From assembly GCA_051859825.1 (NCBI GenBank), contig JBHYFA010000125.1:1-6297 (forward strand): DNA of 6,297 nt, in the 5' to 3' direction. This stretch comes from CSBr16-58 sp051859825. Lineage in GTDB: Bacteria > Bacteroidota > Bacteroidia > Flavobacteriales > Schleiferiaceae. The notes beneath the pieces are model-generated. The model had not been told where the DNA came from. It worked only from the letters and a program-made list of their open reading frames with translations, and made no database searches. Positions 1-6,231 of this stretch are shown piece by piece; position 1 is the first letter of the stretch; every line of letters starts with the position of its first letter. The position numbers and the translations under genes were made by a program.

Positions 1-1899
1 CAAAGCCAACTTTTCTCGACAGCTCAACCTTCGACTTCCGCGCAAGCCCCCGACCTATTTAGCGCTTTGAATGAAGGCGACGAAAGTCCCAAAGGTGATT
101 TAGAACAAACCGAGCACTATTATCAATGTATCGATACAGCAGCGGGCATCAAGGTGCTTTGTAAAGTATTGCAGGAGCATCCCGCCGTGTGCTTCGACAC
201 CGAAACCACCTCGCTGATTTCCTTGGATGCCGAACTGGTTGGCATTGCCTTTAGCTACGAAGCGCATAAAGCCTACTACGTTCCCTTCTCCGGAAGTGAG
301 GAGGAAAAAACCGAGCGCTTGGAATTGCTTCGACCGTTTTTTGAAAATGAAGATATTGAGAAAATCGGTCATAATTTGAAGTACGACTTAGGCGTTCTTC
401 GTCGCTACGGACTGAAAGTAAAAGGCAAGCTCTTCGACACCATGATTGCGCACTACGTTCTTCGTCCGGATGGCCGTCACAGTATGGATATTGTAGCGCA
501 AGACGAGTTGAACTACACACCAAAGTCTATCGAAACACTGATAGGAAAAAAAGGGAAGAATCAAGGCAGTATGGCCAATGTATCGTTGGAAGAAATTACC
601 GAATACGCGGGTGAAGACGCTGATATCACCTACCAATTGTATCTCAAACTCAAGACGAAATTAGAACAAGAAAACCTCCTCCCCATATTTACTGAGGTGG
701 ATATGCCCTTGGTGGAAGTGCTTTGCGATATGGAAATCAACGGCGTACACATCGACTCGGAAGCCTTGGCGGAATTGAGTACAAGTCTGGAGAAAGACAT
801 TACACAGATTGAAGCCAAGGTCATGGAACTTGCCGGCGAGAGCTTCAACATCGGTAGTCCGGCGCAGTTAGGTGTCATTTTATTTGACAAATTAAAATTG
901 GTAACTAAGCCCAAAAAGACCAAGACCGGACAGTACAGCACCTCCGAAGACATTTTATCGGAACTGGCGCCCAAGCACGAAATTGTTCAATTGGTTTTGG
1001 AGTATCGTCAGTTGAGCAAACTTAAATCCACCTATGTAGATGCGTTGCCAAAGTTGGTTCACCCCCAAACCGGTCGCATTCACACCTCGTTCAATCAGGC
1101 GGTAACGGTTACGGGTAGGTTGAGTAGCACCAAGCCCAATTTGCAGAACATTCCCATTCGTACGGAAAAAGGACAACTGGTGCGTAAGGCCTTCGTTGCC
1201 AGTTCGGAAGATACGGTGATATTTGCCGCTGACTACTCGCAGATTGAACTCCGTTTGATGGCCGAAATGAGCGGTGATGTTACGATGAAGCGCGCATTTG
1301 CCGAAGGCCAAGACATTCACGCGGCCACGGCAGCGAATTTATTTGGGGTGGAATTAAGCGAGGTGAGCAAGCAGCAGCGGAGTCACGCGAAAACGGTCAA
1401 CTTCGGAATTATTTACGGGGTATCGGCCTTCGGGTTGAGTCAGCAAACCAATCTTTCCCGCAGTGAAGCCGCGGACATCATCAATTCGTACTTCAAAACC
1501 TATCCGGGAATCAAGGAGTATATGGATAAGCAGGTGGCATTGGCAAGAGAGCAGGGTTTTGTAACGACGAAGTTGGGCAGGAAGCGACATTTACCCGACA
1601 TCAATTCACGCAATCCGGTGGTTCGCGGTCATGCCGAGCGCAATGCGGTAAATACCCCCATTCAGGGAAGTGCTTCCGACATTATCAAATTAGCCATGTC
1701 TAAAATTTACCAAGAAATGCAGGGCATGCAATCGCGGATGATATTGCAGGTACACGACGAATTGGTTTTTGAAGCGCATAAGGACGAATTGGAGGATTTG
1801 AAAACCCTAGTCGTGAAAGCGATGGAAAGTGCGGTTGAAACGGAGGTTCCTTTGGTGGTGGATTATGGTATTGGTCATTCATGGCTTGAGGCGCATTAA
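1..1899 (+). CDS. polA: DNA polymerase I, 5'-truncated by the window edge (proofreading and polymerase domains)
   Basis: Family A DNA polymerase, which fills gaps and removes RNA primers in replication and repair. The frame is open from base 1, so the gene starts upstream; the TTG at 67 is not its start. 632 residues are visible; the missing N-terminus should be the 5'-nuclease domain. Residues 1-40 read as the Pro/Ser/Ala-rich linker. The 3'-5' exonuclease has all three motifs: DTET (Asp codon at 196, Glu at 202), NLKYD (Asp at 385), and YAGED (Tyr at 604, Asp at 616), so proofreading should be active. The polymerase part shows TGRLSS (Arg at 1117), motif A DYSQIELR (Asp at 1231), motif B with Lys at 1390, Phe at 1402 and Tyr at 1414, the NTPIQG segment, and motif C VHDE (Asp at 1756). 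Phe at the 1402 codon is the E. coli Phe762 type, which discriminates against dideoxynucleotides. The C-terminus WLEAH matches the usual WxxAH ending. The next gene has its own promoter candidate. Confidence 0.97.
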   Translation, partial: QSQLFSTAQPSTSAQAPDLFSALNEGDESPKGDLEQTEHYYQCIDTAAGIKVLCKVLQEHPAVCFDTETTSLISLDAELVGIAFSYEAHKAYYVPFSGSEEEKTERLELLRPFFENEDIEKIGHNLKYDLGVLRRYGLKVKGKLFDTMIAHYVLRPDGRHSMDIVAQDELNYTPKSIETLIGKKGKNQGSMANVSLEEITEYAGEDADITYQLYLKLKTKLEQENLLPIFTEVDMPLVEVLCDMEINGVHIDSEALAELSTSLEKDITQIEAKVMELAGESFNIGSPAQLGVILFDKLKLVTKPKKTKTGQYSTSEDILSELAPKHEIVQLVLEYRQLSKLKSTYVDALPKLVHPQTGRIHTSFNQAVTVTGRLSSTKPNLQNIPIRTEKGQLVRKAFVASSEDTVIFAADYSQIELRLMAEMSGDVTMKRAFAEGQDIHAATAANLFGVELSEVSKQQRSHAKTVNFGIIYGVSAFGLSQQTNLSRSEAADIINSYFKTYPGIKEYMDKQVALAREQGFVTTKLGRKRHLPDINSRNPVVRGHAERNAVNTPIQGSASDIIKLAMSKIYQEMQGMQSRMILQVHDELVFEAHKDELEDLKTLVVKAMESAVETEVPLVVDYGIGHSWLEAH

Positions 1900-1902
1900 A
1901 TC

Positions 1903-1961
1903 GTGGCTGTCCATAAAACCGAACTTTCTGTATCAGCCACTTGGACTATAAGGATGGACAG
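1903..1961 (+). repeat. Two overlapping, mutually exclusive inverted repeats downstream of polA
   Basis: GTGGCTG (1903-1909) pairs perfectly with CAGCCAC (1934-1940) across a 24-base loop. CTGTCCAT (1907-1914) pairs perfectly with ATGGACAG (1954-1961) across 39 bases. The left arms share 1907-1909, so both helices cannot form at once. A third shorter pairing, GTCCA (1909-1913) with TGGAC (1942-1946), is also possible. Lying 4 bases past the polA stop, this could end or stabilise the polA transcript. No T-run follows either right arm, so it is not a standard intrinsic terminator. Confidence 0.35.
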
Positions 1962-1972
1962 TTATTAAATTA

Positions 1973-2003
1973 TTTGTGAAAAAGAGTATTATAATTACTT
2001 TTA
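1973..2003 (+). promoter_or_regulatory. Putative Bacteroidota-type promoter for the first TPR-HTH gene
   Basis: TTTG at 1973-1976 matches the -33 element. After a 19-base spacer, TACTTTTA at 1996-2003 matches the -7 consensus TAnnTTTG in all but the last base. Transcription would start near 2008-2012, leaving a leader of about 30 bases before the ATG at 2040. A short inverted repeat, AGTA (1985-1988) and TACT (1996-1999), spans the spacer and the start of the -7 box. It could be a regulator site, though four-base arms are common by chance. No Shine-Dalgarno sequence precedes the ATG, as is usual in this phylum. Confidence 0.45.
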
Positions 2004-2039
2004 CACTTGTTAAGTAGAGTGATAAAAATCGTTAATTAA

Positions 2040-3830
2040 ATGTGTGGAATTCGGCAAGTGCTGTGGGTTTTATTGTGCGTTTTAAGTAGTTCATTTTCGT
2101 GGGCTCAGGGCAATTATTCAACGCAACAGGTTGACAATCTCGGCTCACATAGTGAAGCGATTGATTATTTGCTAAGGAATCCTGATAAGGGCATTTCACT
2201 CATTCGTACCGTGATTAAGCAGAATCCTGATATTGCGGATACTTTACTTGGACATCAGTATTTCAAGTATGGTTTATATCATGAGTTGAAAGATGATTAT
2301 GATTCTGCGGCGCACTACTTTTCTTTATCGGTGGAGGCCTACCGAGGACATCGTGCTTCATTAAAGTCCAACATTCACCTAGGTTCTGCACTAGGAAAAA
2401 CGGGTAACTATCAAGTTGCGCTTGAAACATTATTTGATGCTAAGGAAAAAAGTGAAGTCTATGGCGCCCTGGTTTTGGAGGCCAGAATCAATGCAGAAAT
2501 AGGGTGCATTTACAGTCTTTTAGGTTTTCACCATACCACTCTCGAGTACATTGAGAATGCGAAACAGATATTACGTTCGTCAAAAAGCCCTATCAACCTT
2601 GATGTTATCATAACCAAAATAAAGATAGCTTCGTTACATATTGATTTAGGTGAATTATCGGAAGCCATAAGCTTACTAGAGGAAGTTTCGCGAGAATGCA
2701 GAGAAAGGGAGTACTGGACCTATTATGCTTACAGCAAAATACGGTATTATCAGAGCAAGTACCTTCTTGGTGAGTTTACGGATATTTTGGCGGGCATCGA
2801 AAGTATTGAAAAAGAGTATGACCAATATGCATCAACGAGGAGTAAAACACGTTTATACCGTTTAAAAGGTAATGTGCTATTTACAACCGGTCGAAAAGAG
2901 GAAGCTTTGGATTTACTTTTTCGTGCATTCCAAAACGAAAGGATCTATCCGCAGCGCCAACTCATCCCCATATCCATTGATATTCTAATTAAAAAAATGG
3001 CGATTGGGGAAACATCATCAGCCATTAAATTTATCGAGGATCATATTGCCGAAATTGAAGCTTCCTTAAGCACATACCATGATAAGCAGTGGTTTTATGC
3101 TTTAGCATCGGAGCTGTATGCTCAAGGAGGTCGCAATAAGCTAGCCCTGATGTACCAACGAAAAGCGCGAAGCATCAATGCTCGATCCATTATTTATCAG
3201 GTTGAAGATCAAGATTTAAATGAGTTCAATCCCATATTTTTACAAAACAGACAACTTACGAGTGACTTATCGAATGTACAGACGGAAATTTCCGGTTATC
3301 AAGAAAAATTCTATATCGTATCGATCGTTTCCGCCATAATATTAATTCTCATCTTGGCCGTAACTCGTGTTAAAGTGCTGTATTTAAGAAGAGCTTTAAA
3401 AAAACATGACACCAGTGAGAAGTTTAATGAATTAGAGGTAAACTGGCAGCTTGCACTTCAGCAAAAGGGAAATTTAGAAAAACAAGTAGGGTATCTCAAG
3501 CAGGTTATTTCTAATTTACAAACCAAATTAGACGTTTTGCAGCAGAATGCCGGAAAAGCTGTTGGAGGTGATGTTATTCCCAAGATCACGGCCAATAGAC
3601 TATTACATGATTATTTGACCGAGCCGTTGACAAAAAGTGAACGAAAACTCTGTGATTTAATTATTCAGGGCTTCTCGAACGCGGAAATTGCCAAAGTCCT
3701 AAAAATTAATCCGGCTAGCGTCTCGACGAAGAAATATCGGGTTTCCAAAAAATTAAAAGATTACCAGCATAATTCAATTGATGAATATTTTAGCAAACTG
3801 ATTAATGAAAATGAGCAAAATAACAATTGA
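2040..3830 (+). CDS. Membrane-anchored TPR regulator with LuxR-type HTH (intact copy)
   Basis: Probable one-component transcription regulator, 596 residues. Residues 1-23 form a signal peptide (Arg5, hydrophobic core, cleavage likely after SWAQ). Residues about 70-385 are helical repeats of TPR type; clear units lie near 74-107, 110-142, 148-181, 188-220, 270-303 and 350-383. One membrane helix lies near 424-443. A leucine zipper follows, with Leu479, 486, 493 and 500 and Val483, Ile490 and Leu497 in the alternating core positions. Residues about 528-576 resemble a LuxR/GerE HTH: LTKSE, then SNAEIAKVLKI, then a basic KKYR/KKL helix. The expected topology is periplasmic TPRs and a cytoplasmic DNA-binding domain. 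The layout parallels TPR sensor kinases of this phylum, with an HTH in place of the kinase. There is no receiver or kinase domain. The start is set by the signal peptide. Ligand and target genes are unknown. It is a tandem paralogue of 4114-5904. Confidence 0.85.
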   Translation: MCGIRQVLWVLLCVLSSSFSWAQGNYSTQQVDNLGSHSEAIDYLLRNPDKGISLIRTVIKQNPDIADTLLGHQYFKYGLYHELKDDYDSAAHYFSLSVEAYRGHRASLKSNIHLGSALGKTGNYQVALETLFDAKEKSEVYGALVLEARINAEIGCIYSLLGFHHTTLEYIENAKQILRSSKSPINLDVIITKIKIASLHIDLGELSEAISLLEEVSRECREREYWTYYAYSKIRYYQSKYLLGEFTDILAGIESIEKEYDQYASTRSKTRLYRLKGNVLFTTGRKEEALDLLFRAFQNERIYPQRQLIPISIDILIKKMAIGETSSAIKFIEDHIAEIEASLSTYHDKQWFYALASELYAQGGRNKLALMYQRKARSINARSIIYQVEDQDLNEFNPIFLQNRQLTSDLSNVQTEISGYQEKFYIVSIVSAIILILILAVTRVKVLYLRRALKKHDTSEKFNELEVNWQLALQQKGNLEKQVGYLKQVISNLQTKLDVLQQNAGKAVGGDVIPKITANRLLHDYLTEPLTKSERKLCDLIIQGFSNAEIAKVLKINPASVSTKKYRVSKKLKDYQHNSIDEYFSKLINENEQNNN

Positions 3831-3864
3831 TAGTCAAGCATACATCGCTAAGGAAATGTCAAAC

Positions 3865-3883
3865 AAATCGTTTTGATTTTTTT
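3865..3883 (+). terminator. Weak hairpin plus T-run after the first TPR-HTH gene
   Basis: AAATC (3865-3869) and GATTT (3875-3879) form a five-pair stem around a GTTTT loop, and seven Ts run from 3877 to 3883. The position, 35 bases past the stop, suits a terminator. The stem is short and nearly all A-T, so it could be chance in such AT-rich DNA. Confidence 0.25.
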
Positions 3884-3986
3884 ATAGAGTATGTATTCTC
3901 TAAAGCTACGTAGAATAAAAGGTTATTTTGAAGCAAAATTGCAATATATTTTTTGTTTCAGCAGACAGTTATTCAAAATATTTAGT

Positions 3987-3994
3987 TATTTTTG
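3987..3994 (+). promoter_or_regulatory. Isolated TAnnTTTG box upstream of the second TPR gene
   Basis: TATTTTTG is an exact match to the Bacteroidota -7 consensus and lies 119 bases before the ATG at 4114. No TTG or TTTG occurs at the expected 17-23 bases upstream; the nearest TTTG (3952-3955) is 31 bases away. In DNA this rich in T, one box alone is weak evidence. The rest of the 283-base gap (3831-4113) shows no better promoter and no supportable gene. Confidence 0.2.
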
Positions 3995-4113
3995 CTAAAC
4001 TATGATAATTCAAACGATTGATTTTCTTTAAAATAATAAGTAGATGATTTAGTGAATTTTCAAAGTTGTTAGACAGAAACGCGCACTTTTTGCAAAATTA
4101 AAAAACGGACACA

Positions 4114-5523
4114 ATGAATAATACGACTATGTTTGGTAGATCAGTATCGTTTGGTATTTTATTACTCTTAATTTTTCCACTATCAATATTTGGACAGTCT
4201 CAATCCATTCTCAACAAAATTGAAAGTGATCAAAAGGAGGCGTTTACTTTGATGTTCAGTAATCCTGATGAAGGATTAAAAGCACTAAAGAATATTTTAG
4301 CAAATCACCCCAATATGCCTGACAGCCTTCTGGCGCAGCATTACAACAATTACGGAGTATATCATGGTGTAAAAGGGAATATAGATTCATCGATTATATA
4401 CTTTATCGAAGCATTAGAATTATATAACGACCATCCAAACTCGCTCCGCCCAAAATTAAATTTAGGTATTGCGTATCGGAATAAAGGTCAATTTAGACTA
4501 GCGATTGAACAGCTACTTCTCGCAGAAACCGAAGCAAAAAATCAAGATAATGATTTACTTTTAGCTAGAACCTATTCAGAAATCGCCTCCGTGTATTCAA
4601 GCTTAGGATTTCATCATACATCATTAGAATATGCTGAAAAAGCTTTAGAGTTGCATTTGGGGGTTGAATCTACTAGTCAATTAGACGTCAAAATAGCCAA
4701 ACAGAATATAGCCAACAAGCTCAAAGAGTTTGGTAAAATTCGAACATCTTATCAAATGCTTTTTGAAACAACGGACTACTTTAAAGAAAATGAACTATGG
4801 CACGCTTACTTTCCGAGTTTAATAAGCTGTATTGACGCTCAATTTCTTCTAGGCGAGTTTAATGATGCTTACACAAACCTAATTGAAAACGAAACTTTTA
4901 TTCTTGAACATGCAAGTCCACTCATACATACGCATTACTATAGGTTAAAAGGAAAAATTCTTTATGCTTTAAACAGAAACAGTGAAGCAGATACTTATTT
5001 ATATCAAGCACTTAACAATGAACTAGAATTTCCTCAAGGATTACTTGTAAAAATTTCCACTGATTTACTGGTTAGATTTAAACTCTTAGACGATCCCAGC
5101 GATGCTGTGCAATTTATCGAGAAATACATAAATATTGTCGAGGAGTCAGAATCATCCTTTCGTGATTTGGAGTTGTTCTATGTAAATGTGGCCGAAGCTT
5201 ATGCAAAAAATAATCAATTCGATATGTCGACTCTTTACACAAGGTATGCGTTACGACTCCGCGATATCATAAGTAGATCAGATGTCGCGATTTTGAGAGA
5301 TTTTCATCCAACATCACAACAAAATAAACAATACAAACTTGATAACAAAAGTTTAGAAATACGCGTTGAGCAGCTGAGAAACAAAAACTTACTTTTTATA
5401 ACAATTTTGTCATTATTAATTGTAATACTGTTAGTAAGCTTTAGATTAAAAATGAATGAATTGAAATCTCAAATAACACAATTTGAAAACTATATCTCAT
5501 ACTTGGTCATAAAGGCAAAATAG
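4114..5523 (+). CDS. TPR sensor half of the split regulator: signal peptide, TPR array and membrane helix
   Basis: 469 residues ending at the TAG. Residues 1-28 are a signal peptide with a long Leu/Ile core and likely cleavage after SIFGQ. A second ATG at 4129 (Met6) gives a 23-residue signal peptide, matching the paralogue, and may be the true start. TPR-type repeats run over about residues 75-385 and include LGFHHTSLEY at 164-173, nearly identical to the paralogue's LGFHHTTLEY. A membrane helix lies near 426-443, followed by about 26 cytoplasmic residues. If translation ends here, the product is an anchored periplasmic TPR protein with no output domain. It might still bind the same ligand or pair with the intact paralogue, but that is inference. 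The gene is visibly more AT-rich than polA. No Shine-Dalgarno sequence is present; the upstream stretch is A-rich. Confidence 0.75.
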   Translation: MNNTTMFGRSVSFGILLLLIFPLSIFGQSQSILNKIESDQKEAFTLMFSNPDEGLKALKNILANHPNMPDSLLAQHYNNYGVYHGVKGNIDSSIIYFIEALELYNDHPNSLRPKLNLGIAYRNKGQFRLAIEQLLLAETEAKNQDNDLLLARTYSEIASVYSSLGFHHTSLEYAEKALELHLGVESTSQLDVKIAKQNIANKLKEFGKIRTSYQMLFETTDYFKENELWHAYFPSLISCIDAQFLLGEFNDAYTNLIENETFILEHASPLIHTHYYRLKGKILYALNRNSEADTYLYQALNNELEFPQGLLVKISTDLLVRFKLLDDPSDAVQFIEKYINIVEESESSFRDLELFYVNVAEAYAKNNQFDMSTLYTRYALRLRDIISRSDVAILRDFHPTSQQNKQYKLDNKSLEIRVEQLRNKNLLFITILSLLIVILLVSFRLKMNELKSQITQFENYISYLVIKAK

Positions 5524-5535
5524 GTTCTGGGAAAT

Positions 5536-5904
5536 TTGGAAAGCGGAAAACTTGAGAAAAAAATTATAGAATTAGAAAAAAGCATTGTTTACTTAGACAA
5601 CAATTCTACGAATTCGATTGAGAATAATGACAATAAAAACATAGAGAAAACAAATGCAAGAAGTCAATCAATTATAAGTATTGATGTCAATAAAATATTT
5701 GAAGGTCAACTACTCGAACCCCTTACCAAAAGTGAGATTCAGTTGTGCGAGTTAATAGCTCAGGGCCTTTCCAATATTGAAATCGCTGAGAGCCTTAAAA
5801 TCCCCGTTAAAAAAATAATTTCAATAAAATATACGATTACTAAAAAATTGAGAGATTACGACGAAAACAGTCTTGAAGACTATATTTTAAAACACAAGTC
5901 TTAA
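5536..5904 (+). CDS. Zipper plus LuxR-type HTH half of the split regulator
   Basis: 122 codons from TTG at 5536. Residues 6-20 keep the zipper pattern Leu6, Ile10, Leu13, Ile17, Leu20. Residues about 21-58 form an Asn-rich linker. Residues 61-108 form a LuxR/GerE-like HTH with EPLTKSE, then SNIEIAESLKI, then KYTITKKL. By hand count about half of the 57 residues from EPLTKSE onward equal the paralogue's. The frame has no ATG anywhere, and TTG at 5536 and CTG at 5527 are the only plausible starts before the HTH. The GGGA at 5529-5532 sits too close to the TTG for a normal ribosome site. If made alone, the product would be a soluble, zipper-dimerised DNA-binding protein freed from membrane control. 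Otherwise it is reached by readthrough of the TAG or is dead sequence. Expression as a separate protein is unproven. Confidence 0.45.
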   Translation: MESGKLEKKIIELEKSIVYLDNNSTNSIENNDNKNIEKTNARSQSIISIDVNKIFEGQLLEPLTKSEIQLCELIAQGLSNIEIAESLKIPVKKIISIKYTITKKLRDYDENSLEDYILKHKS

Positions 5905-6169
5905 GTCAAATAGCATTTGGCGCTAAACATAAGTTGCGATAAGTATTCTTCATCAACACATGAAAATAATCCAAAATAATCCAACGAAATCTGTATTTAT
6001 ACATTTTTTCTAGTGATTACACTAATTTCAAGTTAACTATAAATAACAATTTTTTTAAGTTTTAAATTGATTAAATTTAGTTTTTTATAAAACAAAAAAA
6101 ACAAATAAACTTACATTAAAATTTATTCTACAAAAGATAATTTTTTTTAAAAAAAATCCGATTTATCCA
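5905..6169. other. Extremely AT-rich non-coding stretch with simple repeats
   Basis: No supportable gene is seen on either strand; the longest ATG-started frame I find here is 17 codons. The line of 60 bases from 6061 has only six G or C by hand count, far below the coding regions. A perfect 10-base tandem duplication (AAAATAATCC, twice) sits at 5963-5982. A perfect 18-base palindrome at 6140-6157 consists of A, eight T, eight A and T. Such a tract should be intrinsically curved or easily melted. No clear terminator was found after the HTH half at 5904. Confidence 0.6.
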
Positions 6170-6201
6170 TTGGTGTGTATAGAAATTATTCTATATATTA
6201 G
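6170..6201 (+). promoter_or_regulatory. Putative promoter with a perfect inverted repeat in its spacer
   Basis: TTG at 6170-6172 and TATATTAG at 6194-6201 resemble the Bacteroidota -33 and -7 elements with a 21-base spacer; the -7 box matches five of the six fixed positions of TAnnTTTG. Inside the spacer lies a seven-base inverted repeat, TATAGAA (6178-6184) and TTCTATA (6189-6195), separated by ATTA. Its right arm overlaps the -7 box. A dimeric regulator bound there would block RNA polymerase. Transcription would start near 6207-6211, ahead of an open frame from ATG 6232 or an ATG at 6290. The downstream gene is outside the window, so its identity is unknown. Confidence 0.35.
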
Positions 6202-6231
6202 CTGTCGAAGAACACACATAAAAAATGTACC

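Larger units (their letters stand above)
4114..5904 (+). pseudogene. Second TPR-TM-zipper-HTH regulator, interrupted by one in-frame TAG
   Basis: The two reading frames at 4114-5523 and 5536-5904 lie in the same frame and are parts of one gene. Counting the TAG as a codon, the span is 597 codons including the final TAA, exactly as long as the intact paralogue at 2040-3830. Signal peptide, TPRs, membrane helix, zipper and HTH all occur in the same order. From the Arg after the membrane helix (Arg443 in the intact copy, Arg444 here) the two proteins align without gaps, and the TAG falls on Trp469 of the intact copy. A TGG-to-TAG change is one G-to-A transition at 5522. There are no frameshifts or other stops, so the event is recent or the downstream part is still under selection. 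Alternatives are stop-codon readthrough, restart at a non-ATG codon, or a sequencing error. The two halves are listed separately. Confidence 0.7.

Noticed and set aside
100..1882. Long frames on the minus strand opposite polA
   Set aside because: They mirror the codon structure of polA, overlap each other, and show no recognisable domain.
67..1899. polA starting at the TTG at 67
   Set aside because: The same frame is open to base 1 and encodes a typical interdomain linker; the family needs an upstream 5'-nuclease domain, so 67 is internal.
3891..3998. A 35-codon frame in the gap between the TPR genes, basic and rich in Phe and Tyr
   Set aside because: Its composition is what AT-rich random sequence gives, no convincing promoter or ribosome site precedes it, and a frame of this length is expected by chance here.
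5521..5523. Recoding of TAG as an amino acid such as pyrrolysine, or a variant genetic code
   Set aside because: No SECIS, PYL or suppressor gene is visible, the other genes use TAA and TGA normally, and the paralogue offers a simple TGG-to-TAG explanation.
5933..5957. Hairpin GTTG to CAAC just after the HTH half as a terminator
   Set aside because: Only four continuous pairs plus a bulge, and no T-run follows.
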